From Xanthomonas sacchari (GTDB lineage: Bacteria; Pseudomonadota; Gammaproteobacteria; Xanthomonadales; Xanthomonadaceae), in the NCBI RefSeq assembly GCF_040529065.1, contig NZ_CP132343.1, positions 4,092,001 to 4,156,000 of the forward strand: DNA of 64,000 nucleotides. The letters run 5' to 3'. Of this stretch, positions 1 to 12,737 are shown one piece after another (position 1 is the first letter of the stretch; each line of letters starts with the position of its first letter). Made by a program: the position numbers and the translations under genes. The notes beneath the pieces were generated by a model. That model was not told the DNA's origin and did not search any database. It worked only from the letters and a program-made list of their open reading frames with translations.

Positions 1-1110
1 GTCCGCCAGCCGCGTGCGCAACTGCGCAGCGCTCTGGCCGCGGTTGCCGCCCAGGCCGGCCAGGTGCCAGGCATCGACCTGCGCGGCCAGGGCGTCCACC
101 ACCCCGGCGGCGTCCTTGTCGGCCAGCGCCGCGAACACCGCGCAGGTGCGGCCGGCGACCGGCTGCGCCTGCAGCGCGGCGGCCAGCTCGCGCGCGGCCT
201 GCGGGTTGTGGCCGACGTCGACCAGCACCTCCACCCCGTCGCGCACGCAGGGCTGCAGGCGCCCGCGCAGGCGCGCGGCGGCGATGCCCTCGGCGTAGGC
301 GTTGCGCGGCAACGACCGGCGCAGCGCGCGCAGGGCGGCGATGGCGGTGGCGGCGTTGGCGCGCTGCACCGGCGCGCGCAACTGCGGCAGCGGCAACTGC
401 AGTTCGGTGCCGACATCGCGCCAGCGCCAGCGTTCGGCGTCGATCGGCTCGTGGAAGAAGTCGCTGCCGGCGCGCAGCGCATTGGCGCCGATCGCATAAG
501 CGCGGCGCAGCACGCTGGAGGGCGGATCGATCTCGCCGAGCACCAGCGGTTTCCACGGCCGCGCGATGCCGGCCTTTTCCGCACCGATCGCTTCGCGGTC
601 GGTGCCGAGCCAGTCGGTGTGGTCGATGTCCACGGTGGTGATGACCGCCACATCGGCATCGACCAAGTTCACCGCATCCAGCCGGCCGCCGAGGCCGACT
701 TCCAGCACGGCCAGGTCCAACTTGGCCTGCTGGAACAGCCACAGCGCCGCCAGCGTGCCGTACTCGAAGTAGGTCAGCGCGGTGTCGCCGCGCGCGGCCT
801 CCACTGCCGCGAAGGCACTCACCAGGTCGGCATCGCTGGCCTCTTCGCCGTCGATGCGTACGCGTTCGTTGTAGCGCAGCAGGTGCGGCGAGGTGTAGCT
901 GCCCACGCGCCAGCCGGCGGCACGCGCGATCGCCTCGACGAAGGCGACAGTCGAGCCCTTGCCGTTGGTGCCGCCGACGGTGATGACGTGCTTGGCCGGC
1001 TTGGTCAGGCCCATGCGCGCTGCCACGGCGCGCACCCGTTCCAGGCCCATGGCGATGTCCTGGGGGTGTTGGCGCTCGATATAGGCGAGCCATTCGGGAA
1101 GGGTGTTCAT
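1..1110 (-). CDS. folC: Bifunctional folylpolyglutamate synthase / dihydrofolate synthase, 3' end outside the window
   Basis: Reading the minus strand from the ATG at 1110 gives 370 codons without a stop, so the C-terminus lies beyond the window. The product is cytoplasmic. It joins dihydropteroate to L-glutamate and adds glutamates to folates, using ATP. The family P-loop GGTNGKGST is at residues 46-54, followed by the Mur-ligase-like segments TSPHL, DIDHTDWLG and VDVGHNPQA (ligand-binding His and substrate-binding regions of FolC). No other ORF in the region explains these motifs. The structured repeat at 1162-1489 lies just upstream of its start. The identity is secure; only the missing end is unknown. 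Confidence 0.95.
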   Translation of the reverse strand, partial: MNTLPEWLAYIERQHPQDIAMGLERVRAVAARMGLTKPAKHVITVGGTNGKGSTVAFVEAIARAAGWRVGSYTSPHLLRYNERVRIDGEEASDADLVSAFAAVEAARGDTALTYFEYGTLAALWLFQQAKLDLAVLEVGLGGRLDAVNLVDADVAVITTVDIDHTDWLGTDREAIGAEKAGIARPWKPLVLGEIDPPSSVLRRAYAIGANALRAGSDFFHEPIDAERWRWRDVGTELQLPLPQLRAPVQRANAATAIAALRALRRSLPRNAYAEGIAAARLRGRLQPCVRDGVEVLVDVGHNPQAARELAAALQAQPVAGRTCAVFAALADKDAAGVVDALAAQVDAWHLAGLGGNRGQSAAQLRTRLAD

Positions 1111-1161
1111 GTGGGTATTTTCAACCTTTCGACGAGAGGTGCGCGCTTGCTCGCTCACCAC

Positions 1162-1489
1162 TCAGGAGCAACAGCTTTCGCGCTGACGCGCGAGTCACTT
1201 TTCTTTGCTTGTGCAAAGAAAAGTAACCAAAAGAAACGCTTCAACACAGCCGAATGGCTGGTCAAGCACACCCGGGCGCCGCGCCCTACGCGCTGCGCGC
1301 TCCGGGTTCGCACTTGGCCTGGGCATTTTTCGACGGCACATCCATGTGCCGGCGAAAAACGGCGCGCTTCCTGCGCGCCGCCCCTTCGGGGTTTTCGCCC
1401 ATGCCAAGTGCCGCGGCTCACGGGATCCCGGAAAGCAAAGCAAAAGCGACAGCAAAAGCACAGCAACGGCAACGGCAACGGCAACGGCC
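1162..1489 (-). repeat. Structured intergenic repeat, copy 1 (terminal hairpin plus stem enclosing three hairpins)
   Basis: Non-coding element of about 328 bp, matching copy 2 at 21481-21781 in opposite orientation. Seen directly: a perfect 12-bp hairpin ACTTTTCTTTGC-TTGT-GCAAAGAAAAGT at 1197-1224; an outer stem pairing 1310-1324 (GCACTTGGCCTGGGC) with 1397-1411 (GCCCATGCCAAGTGC), 14 of 15 paired; and, inside it, hairpins at 1326-1359 (arms of 15 with one mismatch, loop TCCA), 1360-1380 (8-bp stem, loop TTCCT) and 1381-1391 (CCCC-TTC-GGGG). A GGCAAC microsatellite ends the element near 1465-1488. It lies between two minus-strand genes, with the microsatellite nearer the upstream phosphatase gene and the terminal hairpin nearer folC. 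ORFs read through it look spurious, because the conservation follows base pairing. Confidence 0.9.
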
Positions 1490-1566
1490 AAACAAACCGC
1501 ATCGGAAGCGGGACGGATTAACTCGTCGACGAGACGACGCACGCTATACGCGCATCATGATCCGCC

Positions 1567-2211
1567 CTACAGCGCCCGATGCTTCGCCTCGCCAAAGAAC
1601 GGCGTGTGGTGCGCGCAATCGTTCAAGCGCACCACTTCCAGATGCTCCACGTCCGGCCCTTCCAGCAGGTTCAGCGTGGTCGGCGCCTGGCGGAAACTCC
1701 ACAGCCGCGCGATCGGCAGACCCAGCACACGGCACAGGATCACCCGGTTCACCGCATCGTGCGCCACCACCAACAGCGTGTCGTGCTCGCCCAGGCCCTC
1801 GGCGGCGCGGGCCAGGCCGCGCCAGGAGCGCTCCAGCACCTGCCGCAGCGACTCGCCGCCCGGCATCAGCACCGTATCCGGCTCCTCGCGCCAGGCGCGC
1901 AGGCGCGCCGGGTCCTTCTCGTGGATCTCGCTGGCCAACAGGCCTTCCCACTCGCCGTGGGCGATCTCCTGCAGGTCCGGATCGGTCTGCAGCAACGCCT
2001 CGCGCTCAGGGCCCAGCGCGAAGCGCGCGGTGCGCTGCGCGCGGGCCAGCGGCGAGGCCACGGCGCGAGTCAGCGGCACCTCGCGCAGGCGTGCGCCCAG
2101 CGCCTGCGCTTGCGCGTCGCCGACCGGCGACAGCGGGATGTCGATCTGGCCCTGGTAGCGGCCTTCGGCGTTCCACGGGGTTTCGCCATGGCGGGCGAGC
2201 AGAATGCGCAT
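1567..2211 (-). CDS. Histidine phosphatase family protein (phosphoglycerate mutase-like)
   Basis: A 214-residue cytoplasmic protein of the histidine phosphatase branch 1 family. It begins MRILLARHGET, with the phosphorylated His at residue 8. The second catalytic His is in VVAHDAVN (residue 151), and the proton-donor region is the LQEIAHGEWEG segment near residues 80-90. These enzymes dephosphorylate small phosphorylated metabolites; cobC, gpmB and broad-specificity phosphatases share the fold, and the substrate cannot be read from sequence. The ATG at 2211 is chosen because the RHG motif must sit at the N-terminus and AAGGA lies upstream. The longer frame back to 2343 has no family features. 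Confidence 0.85.
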   Translation of the reverse strand: MRILLARHGETPWNAEGRYQGQIDIPLSPVGDAQAQALGARLREVPLTRAVASPLARAQRTARFALGPEREALLQTDPDLQEIAHGEWEGLLASEIHEKDPARLRAWREEPDTVLMPGGESLRQVLERSWRGLARAAEGLGEHDTLLVVAHDAVNRVILCRVLGLPIARLWSFRQAPTTLNLLEGPDVEHLEVVRLNDCAHHTPFFGEAKHRAL

Positions 2212-2380
2212 GCGCTGGAATCCTTGGGGGGAGGAAGGGCCCGTCTCGCAAACGAAAACGGAGCGGCATGATACCCGCTCCGTCGCCGGAAACCCTGCGC
2301 TGCATCCCCGTGCCTCCCCCCCGGCGCACCGGGGCGGACACACAGACGGCGGCCGTGGCCGCCGCCCGCCGGGATCTGGC

Positions 2381-4540
<2,160 letters not shown>

Positions 4541-4653
4541 CGAGCGGTTTCCTTGATGACAGACGTTAGAGTGTAACGGCTGCAACCAATTGCCCGGACC
4601 GTGACCAATGGCACCCTGACCGCGCCGCAACATGGGCGCATCGGCCGGGCGCT

Positions 4654-4659
4654 TATACT
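4654..4659 (+). promoter_or_regulatory. Candidate -10 box of tdh
   Basis: TATACT lies about 45 bases before the tdh start, in the 163-bp gap to the divergent S46 peptidase gene. No good -35 hexamer is visible 17 bp upstream. The same TATACT hexamer is found before typA and rpsH in this window. Confidence 0.5.
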
Positions 4660-4703
4660 GCGCGCCCTCTTCCTATCGAATCTGCACCGACATGGCGCAA
4701 ACA

Positions 4704-5723
4704 ATGAAGGCGCTGGTCAAGCGCGACGCCGCCAAGGGCATCTGGCTGGAACAGGTGCCGGTGCCGGTCCCCGGCCCCAACGAAGTGCTGATCAAGCTGG
4801 AAAAGACCGCGATCTGCGGCACCGACCTGCACATCTATCTGTGGGACGAGTGGAGCCAGCGCACCATCAAGCCCGGCCTGACCATCGGCCACGAATTCGT
4901 CGGCCGCATCGCCCAGCTCGGCTCGGCGGTCACCGGCTACGAGGTCGGCCAGCGCGTCTCGGCCGAAGGCCACATCGTCTGCGGCCACTGCCGCAACTGC
5001 CGCGGCGGGCGTCCGCATCTGTGCCCGAACACGGTCGGCATCGGCGTCAACGTCAACGGCGCCTTCGCCGAGTACATGGTGATGCCGGCCTCCAACCTGT
5101 GGCCGATCCCCGACCAGATCCCGTCCGAGCTGGCCGCGTTCTTCGACCCCTACGGCAACGCCGCGCACTGCGCGCTGGAGTTCGACGTGATCGGCGAGGA
5201 CGTGCTGATCACCGGCGCCGGCCCGATCGGCATCATCGCCGCGGGCATCTGCAAGCACATCGGCGCGCGCAACGTGGTGGTCACCGACGTCAACGACTTC
5301 CGCCTGAAGCTGGCCGCGGACATGGGCGCGACCCGCGTGGTCAACGTCGCCAACACCTCGCTCAAGGACGTGATGGCCGACCTGCACATGGAAGGCTTCG
5401 ACGTGGGCCTGGAGATGAGCGGCAACCCGCGCGCGTTCAACGACATGCTCGACTGCATGTACCACGGCGGCAAGATCGCCATGCTCGGCATCATGCCGCG
5501 CGGCGCCGGCTGCGACTGGGACAAGATCATCTTCAAGGGCCTGACCGTGCAGGGCATCTACGGCCGCAAGATGTACGAGACTTGGTACAAGATGACCCAA
5601 CTGGTGCTGTCCGGCTTCCCGCTGGGCAAGGTCCTCACCCACCAGCTGACCATCGACGAATTCCAGAAGGGCTTCGACCTGATGGAAGAAGGCAAGGCCG
5701 GCAAGGTCGTGCTGAGCTGGTAA
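4704..5723 (+). CDS. tdh: L-threonine 3-dehydrogenase
   Basis: A 339-residue zinc-dependent medium-chain dehydrogenase that oxidises L-threonine to 2-amino-3-oxobutyrate with NAD+. Seen: the catalytic zinc cysteine in [16 protein letters not shown], the GHEFVG segment with its zinc His/Glu, the structural zinc cysteines [15 protein letters not shown], and the Rossmann motif [11 protein letters not shown]. Length and sequence match the usual Tdh from MKALVK onward. An alternative ATG at 4692 would add MAQT; neither start has a strong ribosome binding site. The partner enzyme Kbl is encoded at 11141-12343, not next door as in the E. coli kbl-tdh operon. Confidence 0.97.
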   Translation: MKALVKRDAAKGIWLEQVPVPVPGPNEVLIKLEKTAICGTDLHIYLWDEWSQRTIKPGLTIGHEFVGRIAQLGSAVTGYEVGQRVSAEGHIVCGHCRNCRGGRPHLCPNTVGIGVNVNGAFAEYMVMPASNLWPIPDQIPSELAAFFDPYGNAAHCALEFDVIGEDVLITGAGPIGIIAAGICKHIGARNVVVTDVNDFRLKLAADMGATRVVNVANTSLKDVMADLHMEGFDVGLEMSGNPRAFNDMLDCMYHGGKIAMLGIMPRGAGCDWDKIIFKGLTVQGIYGRKMYETWYKMTQLVLSGFPLGKVLTHQLTIDEFQKGFDLMEEGKAGKVVLSW

Positions 5724-5759
5724 TGCGCGCGCCGCGGCAACGCGGCGGTGCTGGAAAAG

Positions 5760-5787
5760 ACGAAGGGCGCCTTGCGGCGCCCTTCGT
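5760..5787. terminator. Bidirectional terminator hairpin between tdh and the porin gene
   Basis: Perfect 12-bp stem ACGAAGGGCGCC-TTGC-GGCGCCCTTCGT between two convergent genes. On the minus strand the stem is followed by CTTTTCC, a short U-rich tail, so it should work best for the porin transcript. On the plus strand the tail CGTTC is weak. Confidence 0.75.
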
Positions 5788-5810
5788 CGTTCATCGCGGC
5801 AGCGACGCGA

Positions 5811-6509
5811 TCAGAACGCGATCGTGCCCGAAACCACCACGCGGTGACCGGCCAGGCGCTCGGTGAAGTTCTCCGGGCCCTTGTTGTCGGTGTCGTAGTA
5901 GCCCACGCTCAGCGCCAGCGGGCCGACCATCTTGCCCACGCTGACGTTGTAGTCGGTGTAGTCCTGGTACGCGGTCAGCGCGCTTTCGTAGGTGGTGCGG
6001 CCGACGTGCGCGCCGACGCTGAAGCCCTGCGGCAGCGACCAGTTTCCGTCCAGCGCGTAGTAGAAGCTGTCCTTGTCCAGGTTGTACACGTTGTCGGTGT
6101 ACGCCACGGTCAGCGTGTAGGTCTTGAGGAACTTGGTCTTGGTGATCAGTTCGTTGTAGTTCAACCGGCCGGCGCCCGGGTAGCCGTAGCGGTTGACCAT
6201 CACGTCGAAGTTCCAGTCCGGCGAGAAATCGACGTTGTAGCCGACGAAGCCGTCCGTTTCCCAATCCGGATCGCCCGCGCCGAAATCGACGTTGGACCCC
6301 CAGGCGCCCACGTACAGGCCGAACGGCGAGGTGTAGGTGAGACCAGCCTGGAACGCCGGACCCTTGTCGGTCTGGGAGACGCCGCGGAACACGTAGTCAC
6401 TGACCACGCCGTAGGAGCCGGTGATCGGCGAGGTGGGCGCGTCCTGGGCCAGGACGGTGAGCGGCGAAGCGGCCAGTGCGACGGCCAGGGCGAGAGTGGT
6501 CTTGTTCAC
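5811..6509 (-). CDS. TorF family putative outer-membrane porin
   Basis: A 232-residue outer-membrane protein of the Gram-negative porin family first recognised by TIGR02001. The signal peptide MNKTTLALAVALAASPLTVLA is cut before QDAPTSP. The mature part starts with the family signature GSYGVVSDYVFRGVSQTDKGPAFQAG and continues as alternating aromatic beta strands, ending in GTIAF with the terminal Phe typical of outer-membrane barrels. The substrate of the family is not established. The ATG at 6509 follows AGGAGAA. It is a single gene with its own terminator at 5760-5787. Confidence 0.85.
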   Translation of the reverse strand: MNKTTLALAVALAASPLTVLAQDAPTSPITGSYGVVSDYVFRGVSQTDKGPAFQAGLTYTSPFGLYVGAWGSNVDFGAGDPDWETDGFVGYNVDFSPDWNFDVMVNRYGYPGAGRLNYNELITKTKFLKTYTLTVAYTDNVYNLDKDSFYYALDGNWSLPQGFSVGAHVGRTTYESALTAYQDYTDYNVSVGKMVGPLALSVGYYDTDNKGPENFTERLAGHRVVVSGTIAF

Positions 6510-6815
6510 CGGTCATTCTCCTGTGGTTGACGAGGGAGGGGGTTGCAGCGCTGGCGCAGAAGCGCCTTCACGGTTTTTTAACCGCTTTGATCTTGCAGCG
6601 CAACAACTTTTCGTCTGCCGCGCGACATGACCGGACACACAGCCGCCAGTCCGGGTCAGGCGCGGACATCCCCGGTCCGTCGATCGCGGTCACGGGCCCG
6701 CCAGACAGGAGGGGCGGCCGGCGCCGTGGTGGTCAGGCCGCGACCGAGCGGACAGCCGCCAGGGGCACCGGCACGCAAGCGTGTCAGCGGCCGCTGAAAA
6801 TGCCGCGATGGCGCC
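6510..6815. other. Intergenic region between the porin gene and cysA
   Basis: 306 bp without a credible gene. It must hold the porin promoter (near 6520-6640, where short AT-rich runs occur, including a TTTTTT tract) and the 3' end of the cys operon. A perfect 14-bp palindrome TCAGCGGCCGCTGA at 6784-6797 lies 19 bp after the cysA stop and could end that transcript, although it has no U run. Confidence 0.6.
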
Positions 6816-7856
6816 TCAATCCGGCCGGGCGAAGACACCGTAGCGGCGCGCGCGCAGGTGCAGCGGCTGGCCCGGCGCATAGTCGGATGCGCCCTCGCCC
6901 GCCGGCAGTTCCACCTCCACCTCGTCGTGGCCATGCGCCAGTTGCGCACGCAGGCGCAGGCGCGGGCCGCTGCGCTGGATCGACAGCACCGTCGCCGCCC
7001 AGCCCTCGCTGCCGGGCGCCAGGTCTTCCGGTCGCACGTACAGTTCGACCGGGCCGGTGGACAGCAGGGTCGACGGCGCCGGCAAGGCCAACCCGCCGAC
7101 CTGCACCGCCCCGTCGTGCAGGCGCGCCGGCAGCCGGTTCACCGCACCGACGAAGCCGTACACGAAGGGCGAGGCCGGCTGCTCATAGACCTGCGCCGGG
7201 CTGCCGACCTGCTCGATCCGTCCGCGGTGGAGGATCGCCACGCGGTCGGCCAGCTCCAGCGCCTCTTCCTGGTCGTGGGTGACGAACACCGTGGTCAGGC
7301 CGGTGCGTTCGTGCAGTTCGCGCAGCCAGCGCCGCAGGTCGCGGCGGACCTGTGCGTCGAGCGCCCCGAACGGTTCGTCGAGCAGCAGCACGCGCGGCTC
7401 GATCGCCAGCGCGCGCGCCAGCGCCACGCGCTGGCGCTGACCACCGGACAGTTGCGCCGGGTAGCGCCGCTCCAAGTCGTGCAACTGCACCAACGCCAGC
7501 AGCTCCTGCACCCGCGCGCGGATACGCGCCTCGGTCCAGCGCGCCTCGCGGCGCACACGCAGGCCGAAGGCGACGTTCTCGTACACGCTCATGTGCTTGA
7601 ACAAGGCGTAGTGCTGGAACACGAAGCCGACCCGGCGCGCCTGCACCGACAGCGCGGTGGCGTCCTCGCCGTGGATCAGCACGCGTCCGCGATCGGCGTG
7701 TTCGAGTCCGGCAATCACCCGCAACAGCGTGGTCTTGCCGGAGCCGGACGGCCCCAGCAACGCCAGCAGTTCGCCCTGGCGGATGTCCAGGCTGATGTCG
7801 TCGAGCGCGGCGAAGTCGCCGAAGCGCTTGCTCAGGTGCTGTACGCGGATGCTCAT
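6816..7856 (-). CDS. cysA: Sulfate/thiosulfate ABC transporter ATP-binding protein
   Basis: A 346-residue cytoplasmic ATPase that powers the sulfate importer encoded by the three genes upstream. Seen: Walker [10 protein letters not shown] (residues 35-43), Q-loop FVFQHYALF, signature LSGGQRQR, Walker [14 protein letters not shown]-loop FVTHDQEEA, and a C-terminal regulatory domain of about 110 residues. It starts 7 bp after the cysW stop and is the last gene of the operon sbp-cysT-cysW-cysA. CysB-type control by sulfur status is known for the family and is not visible here. Confidence 0.95.
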   Translation of the reverse strand: MSIRVQHLSKRFGDFAALDDISLDIRQGELLALLGPSGSGKTTLLRVIAGLEHADRGRVLIHGEDATALSVQARRVGFVFQHYALFKHMSVYENVAFGLRVRREARWTEARIRARVQELLALVQLHDLERRYPAQLSGGQRQRVALARALAIEPRVLLLDEPFGALDAQVRRDLRRWLRELHERTGLTTVFVTHDQEEALELADRVAILHRGRIEQVGSPAQVYEQPASPFVYGFVGAVNRLPARLHDGAVQVGGLALPAPSTLLSTGPVELYVRPEDLAPGSEGWAATVLSIQRSGPRLRLRAQLAHGHDEVEVELPAGEGASDYAPGQPLHLRARRYGVFARPD

Positions 7857-7863
7857 TGCAACC

Positions 7864-8820
7864 TCAATGTCGGTGAGTGGCGGCCAGCGCCGCGCCGTGG
7901 CGCCAGTGCAGCCAGGACTTCACGGCGAGCGTCAGCAGCGCGGTCAGCGCCAGCAGGCTCGCGCAGGCGAAGGCAGCGCTGTAGGCGTATTCGTTGTAGA
8001 GGATCTCCACATGCAGCGGCAGCGTGTTGGTGCGCCCGCGGATATGCCCGGATACCACCGACACCGCGCCGAACTCGCCCATCGCCCGCGCACTGCACAG
8101 CAGCACGCCGTACAGCAGGCCCCAGCGGATGTTCGGGAAGGTCACCCGCAGGAACGTCTGCCAGCCGCTGGCGCCCAGGCTCAGCGCTGCCAGTTCCTCG
8201 TCGTCGCCCTGCTGTTCCATCAGCGGCATCAGCTCGCGGGCGATGAACGGGAAGGTGACGAAAGTGGTCGCCAGCACGATGCCCGGCAGCGCGAACACGA
8301 TCCGCGGCAGGTGCAGCAGGACCTCGCCGAACAGCGGCAGGTGCAGGCGCACGCCCTCGTCGATCAGCGGCCAGGCCCAGCCGTTGCGGCCGAAGAGCAG
8401 GATGAACAGCAAGCCGGCGACCACCGGCGACACCGAGAACGGCAGATCGATCAGGCTCACCAGCAGGCGCTTGCCGGGGAAGCGGTGCTTGCTGACCGCC
8501 CACGCCGCAGCCACGCCGAACACCAGGTTCAACGGCACCACGATCGCCGCCACCACCAGGGTCAGGCCAATCGCCGCCAGCGCATCGGGATCGGAGATCG
8601 CACGCCAGAACACGCCGGCGCCGCCGCGCAACGCCTCGACGAACACCAGCAGCAAGGGCAGCAGCAGGAACGCCAGCAGGAAGCCGAGCGCGCCGCCGAT
8701 CAGCAGCCGCCGCACCCAGCGGGGCTCGTCGACCACCGAGGCCTGCACGTGCGCCTGGACGGCGCCCGCACCGGCCTGCCCGGGGCCGCGTGCCGCCAGC
8801 GCGGCCACCACCGACGCCAT
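7864..8820 (-). CDS. cysW: Sulfate ABC transporter permease CysW
   Basis: A 318-residue inner-membrane permease with about six hydrophobic segments. The EAA-type loop for contact with CysA is seen in [20 protein letters not shown]. The family phrases [20 protein letters not shown] and [19 protein letters not shown] are present. The ATG at 8820 overlaps the cysT TGA by one base (TGATG). A GTG one codon upstream would make a 4-base overlap. Either way the two permeases look translationally coupled. Confidence 0.94.
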   Translation of the reverse strand: MASVVAALAARGPGQAGAGAVQAHVQASVVDEPRWVRRLLIGGALGFLLAFLLLPLLLVFVEALRGGAGVFWRAISDPDALAAIGLTLVVAAIVVPLNLVFGVAAAWAVSKHRFPGKRLLVSLIDLPFSVSPVVAGLLFILLFGRNGWAWPLIDEGVRLHLPLFGEVLLHLPRIVFALPGIVLATTFVTFPFIARELMPLMEQQGDDEELAALSLGASGWQTFLRVTFPNIRWGLLYGVLLCSARAMGEFGAVSVVSGHIRGRTNTLPLHVEILYNEYAYSAAFACASLLALTALLTLAVKSWLHWRHGAALAATHRH

Positions 8821-9920
8821 CACGCCACCGCCCGGCCGCGCCGCGCGAACCAGGCCTGCGCCGCGTTGACCAGCAACAACGACAGCAGCGACAACAGCAG
8901 CATCGCCGCGGCGATCGCGCTGGCGCCGCCGTAGTCGAATTCTTCCAGACGAATGGTGATCAGCAACGGCGCGATCTCGGTGGCGTTGGGCAGGTTACCG
9001 GCGATGAAGATCACCGAGCCGTACTCGCCGACGCCGCGCGCGAACGCCAGCGCGAACCCGGTCAGCACCGCCGGCCACAGCGTCGGCAGCAGCACCCGGC
9101 GTACGGTCTGCCAGCGCCCGGCACCGAGCGTGGCCGCCGCCTCTTCCAGCTCGCGCTCGGCCTCGGCCAGCACCGGCTGCACGATCCGCACCACGAACGG
9201 CAGCCCCACGAACACGAGCGCCACGACGATGCCCAGCGGCGTGTAGGCGACCTTGATCCCGCCTGCGCCGCTGCTGTGCATCAGCCCGGCATAGCCGATC
9301 AGCAGGCCACCCACGCCGAGCGCGGCGAGGCTGAGCACCGCGACCGTGCCGAACAGGCGCTGCAGTGCGCGCAGCGGTGCCGGCAGCAGCGGCTGGCTGC
9401 GCCGCAGCAGCGCGTAACCGATGGCCGACAACACCAGCAACAGTGCCAGCCGCGGCCACCACCAGGCCAGCACCGGCAGGCTGGCCGCCAGTGCCTGCGC
9501 CGGCTGCTCCAGCCAACGGCCGATCCAGCCGTTGCTGCCGTACAGCGCGGTCAGGGCGATGCCGGCCACCGCCGTCGGCAGCGCGAACGGCAGGTCGATC
9601 ATCGCGTCGAACAGGCGCTTGCCGGGAAAGCGATAACGCACGAACACCCAGGCCACCCAGGTGCCCATCACCGCATTGAACGCGGCCGCGGCCAGCGCGG
9701 TGCCGAAGCTCAGGCGCAACGCCGCCAGCACCCGCGGCTCGCTCCACACCCGCCACACGCCCTCCCAGCCCAGCCCGCTGGTCTTGAGCAGCAACGCGAG
9801 CAAGGGGATCAGCACCACCAGCCCCAGCCAGGTCAGGGTGATGCCCAGGCTCAACCCCAGGCCGGGCATCACCCGGCGCTGGCGCGGTGCGCGGGGAACG
9901 GCATCGGCGGTCACGGCCAT
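8820..9920 (-). CDS. cysT: Sulfate ABC transporter permease CysT/CysU with an internal insertion
   Basis: A 366-residue inner-membrane permease. The usual CysT is near 280 residues. The N-terminal part ([21 protein letters not shown]) and the C-terminal part ([44 protein letters not shown]) align with the family. Residues of about 138-220 form an extra stretch of two hydrophobic helices joined by an Arg/Pro-rich loop ([20 protein letters not shown]), placed where E. coli CysT goes directly from GEWLA to the IKVTYT segment. The reading frame is intact. The ATG at 9920 lies 4 bp after the sbp stop; an earlier Met at 9962 is inside sbp. Confidence 0.9.
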   Translation of the reverse strand: MAVTADAVPRAPRQRRVMPGLGLSLGITLTWLGLVVLIPLLALLLKTSGLGWEGVWRVWSEPRVLAALRLSFGTALAAAAFNAVMGTWVAWVFVRYRFPGKRLFDAMIDLPFALPTAVAGIALTALYGSNGWIGRWLEQPAQALAASLPVLAWWWPRLALLLVLSAIGYALLRRSQPLLPAPLRALQRLFGTVAVLSLAALGVGGLLIGYAGLMHSSGAGGIKVAYTPLGIVVALVFVGLPFVVRIVQPVLAEAERELEEAAATLGAGRWQTVRRVLLPTLWPAVLTGFALAFARGVGEYGSVIFIAGNLPNATEIAPLLITIRLEEFDYGGASAIAAAMLLLSLLSLLLVNAAQAWFARRGRAVA

Positions 9921-9924
9921 CGCG

Positions 9925-10947
9925 TCACTTGCTCGCCTGGATCTGATCGAACAGGCCGCCATCGTCGAAGTGCGTGGCCTGTGCCTTGGCCCAGGATCCG
10001 AATGCCTGATCGATGGTCACCAGGCGCACCTTCGGCAAGCGCGCCAGGTCGGCGCGGTCGGCATACTCGGGATGGCGCGGCCGGTAGTAGTGCCTGGCCG
10101 CGATCTTCTGTCCTTCCGGCGAGTACAGGTACTTGAGGTATTCCTCGGCCACCGCGCGGGTACCGTGCTTGTCCACGTTCTTGTCGACCAGCGCCACCGA
10201 CGGCTCGGCCAGGATCGACAGCTTCGGCACGACGATCTCGAACTTGTCCTGGCCCAGTTCCTGCTGCGCCAGGAACGCCTCGTTCTCCCAGGCCAGCAGC
10301 ACATCGCCGATGCCGCGCTGGACGAAGGTGGTGGTGGCGCCGCGCGCGCCGGTGTCCAGCACCGGCACGTTGCGGAACAGCGCGCGCATGTAGTTGAGGA
10401 TGCGTTCGCGGTCGCCCTTGAAGATGTGGTCGGCGTAGGCCCACGCGGCCAGGTAGTTCCAGCGCGCGCCGCCGGAGGTCTTCGGATTGGGGGTGATCAC
10501 CGACACGCCGCTGCGCAGCAGATCCGGCCAGTCCTTGATGCCCTTGGGATTGCCCTTGCGCACCAGGAACACGATGGTCGAGGTGTAGGGCGCGCTGTTG
10601 TCGGGCAGGCGCGTGGCCCAGTTCGCATCGATCAGCTTGCTCTTGGCGGCGATCGCGTCGACGTCGTAGGCCAGCGCCAGCGTCACCACGTCGGCCTCGA
10701 CCCCGTCGATCACCGCGCGCGCCTGCTTGCCGGAGCCGCCGTGCGAGGTCTCCACCGCCACCTGCTCGCCGGGATGCAGTTGCGCCCAGTGCTTGGCGAA
10801 GGCGGCGTTGTAGTCCCGGTACAGCTCGCGGGTGGGATCGTAGGACACGTTGAGCAGTTGCGTCTCGGCGGCGGCCGCGGCCCCGGCGAGCGTGCACAAG
10901 GCGAGCGCGAGGAGCAGGCGCCAGCGGCGCGACGGAAGGCTGGACAT
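9925..10947 (-). CDS. sbp: Periplasmic sulfate-binding protein
   Basis: A 340-residue periplasmic receptor that delivers sulfate to CysTWA. The signal peptide runs to about [20 protein letters not shown], and the segment after it is the standard start of mature Sbp. Family motifs [31 protein letters not shown] and RGATTTF are present. The ATG at 10947 follows GGAGAACC. It is the first gene of the operon. The 193-bp gap to the divergent kbl should hold the operon promoter; I could not define a CysB site there. Confidence 0.95.
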   Translation of the reverse strand: MSSLPSRRWRLLLALALCTLAGAAAAAETQLLNVSYDPTRELYRDYNAAFAKHWAQLHPGEQVAVETSHGGSGKQARAVIDGVEADVVTLALAYDVDAIAAKSKLIDANWATRLPDNSAPYTSTIVFLVRKGNPKGIKDWPDLLRSGVSVITPNPKTSGGARWNYLAAWAYADHIFKGDRERILNYMRALFRNVPVLDTGARGATTTFVQRGIGDVLLAWENEAFLAQQELGQDKFEIVVPKLSILAEPSVALVDKNVDKHGTRAVAEEYLKYLYSPEGQKIAARHYYRPRHPEYADRADLARLPKVRLVTIDQAFGSWAKAQATHFDDGGLFDQIQASK

Positions 10948-11140
10948 GGATGGTTCTCCGGGAAACCCACAGGCAAACGCCGCGGCCAATGCCCGCCGCG
11001 GACCATGACGCATGCTGCGCAGCGGCAGGCGACGGGTGAAATGACTTCCGGGCAGCGGCTCATGCCATTTGCGCATGACGACACCGACGCCTGCGGGCAC
11101 CGCGGTAAAATCGCCACTTCTTTCGCCGCGCGTGCCCGTC

Positions 11141-12343
<1,203 letters not shown>

Positions 12344-12344
12344 G

Positions 12345-12737
12345 ATGCGCGCCGCGCTGCGCCAACGGCTGTTGCTGGCGGCGCAGACCGACGCGCAGGC
12401 GCAAACGCTGGAGGACGGCTGGGAGACCCGCTGCCTGCATTGCCGCCGGCGCCTGCGCCTGCGCGCTGATGGCGAACCGCTCGGGCACAGCACGCTGGAA
12501 CACGTAGTGCCGCAGGCCTGGTTCGGGCGCCGCGTCGCCACGGCACTGTGCGCCCAGGTCGGCGACGATCCCAACGATGCCCGCAACCTGGCGCTGGCCT
12601 GTGCCGGCTGCAATCATGCCAAGGGCCGCCACCACGATGCGCGCGGGCCGCAGGACGCGCGCGCCCGTGAGGTAGTCGCCGCCCTGCTCAGCGCGCGGCT
12701 GGCGCGCTGGCGTCCGCCGCCGGCGCCAACGCCGTGA
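12345..12737 (+). CDS. Small HNH endonuclease family protein
   Basis: A 130-residue protein with a full HNH zinc-finger nuclease core: C30xxC33, then E52-H53 in STLEHVVPQAW, then NLALACAGCNHAKG with C86xxC89, N90 and K93. HNH proteins of this size are diverse DNA nucleases; no target or partner can be assigned. Its ATG is one base after the kbl TGA, which suggests a shared mRNA. Its last 50 bases overlap the 3' end of the convergent pseudouridine synthase gene. GC content matches the neighbours, so it is not an obvious recent arrival. Confidence 0.8.
   Translation: MRAALRQRLLLAAQTDAQAQTLEDGWETRCLHCRRRLRLRADGEPLGHSTLEHVVPQAWFGRRVATALCAQVGDDPNDARNLALACAGCNHAKGRHHDARGPQDARAREVVAALLSARLARWRPPPAPTP

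Noticed and set aside
1465-1489. GGCAAC units and the GCTGGT units at 21481-21525 as a possible CRISPR array
   Set aside because: The units are 6 bp direct repeats without spacers; they are microsatellites, and no cas genes are near.
64-1521. Long plus-strand ORF of 485 codons across folC and the repeat
   Set aside because: It is the antisense shadow of folC; the minus-strand frame has all FolC motifs and this one has none.
1155-1542. Two minus-strand ORFs of 115 codons within the structured repeat, and a matching tail at 21752
   Set aside because: The shared peptide ends come from the A/T-rich hairpin. Differences between the copies follow base pairing rather than codon positions, so coding is unlikely.
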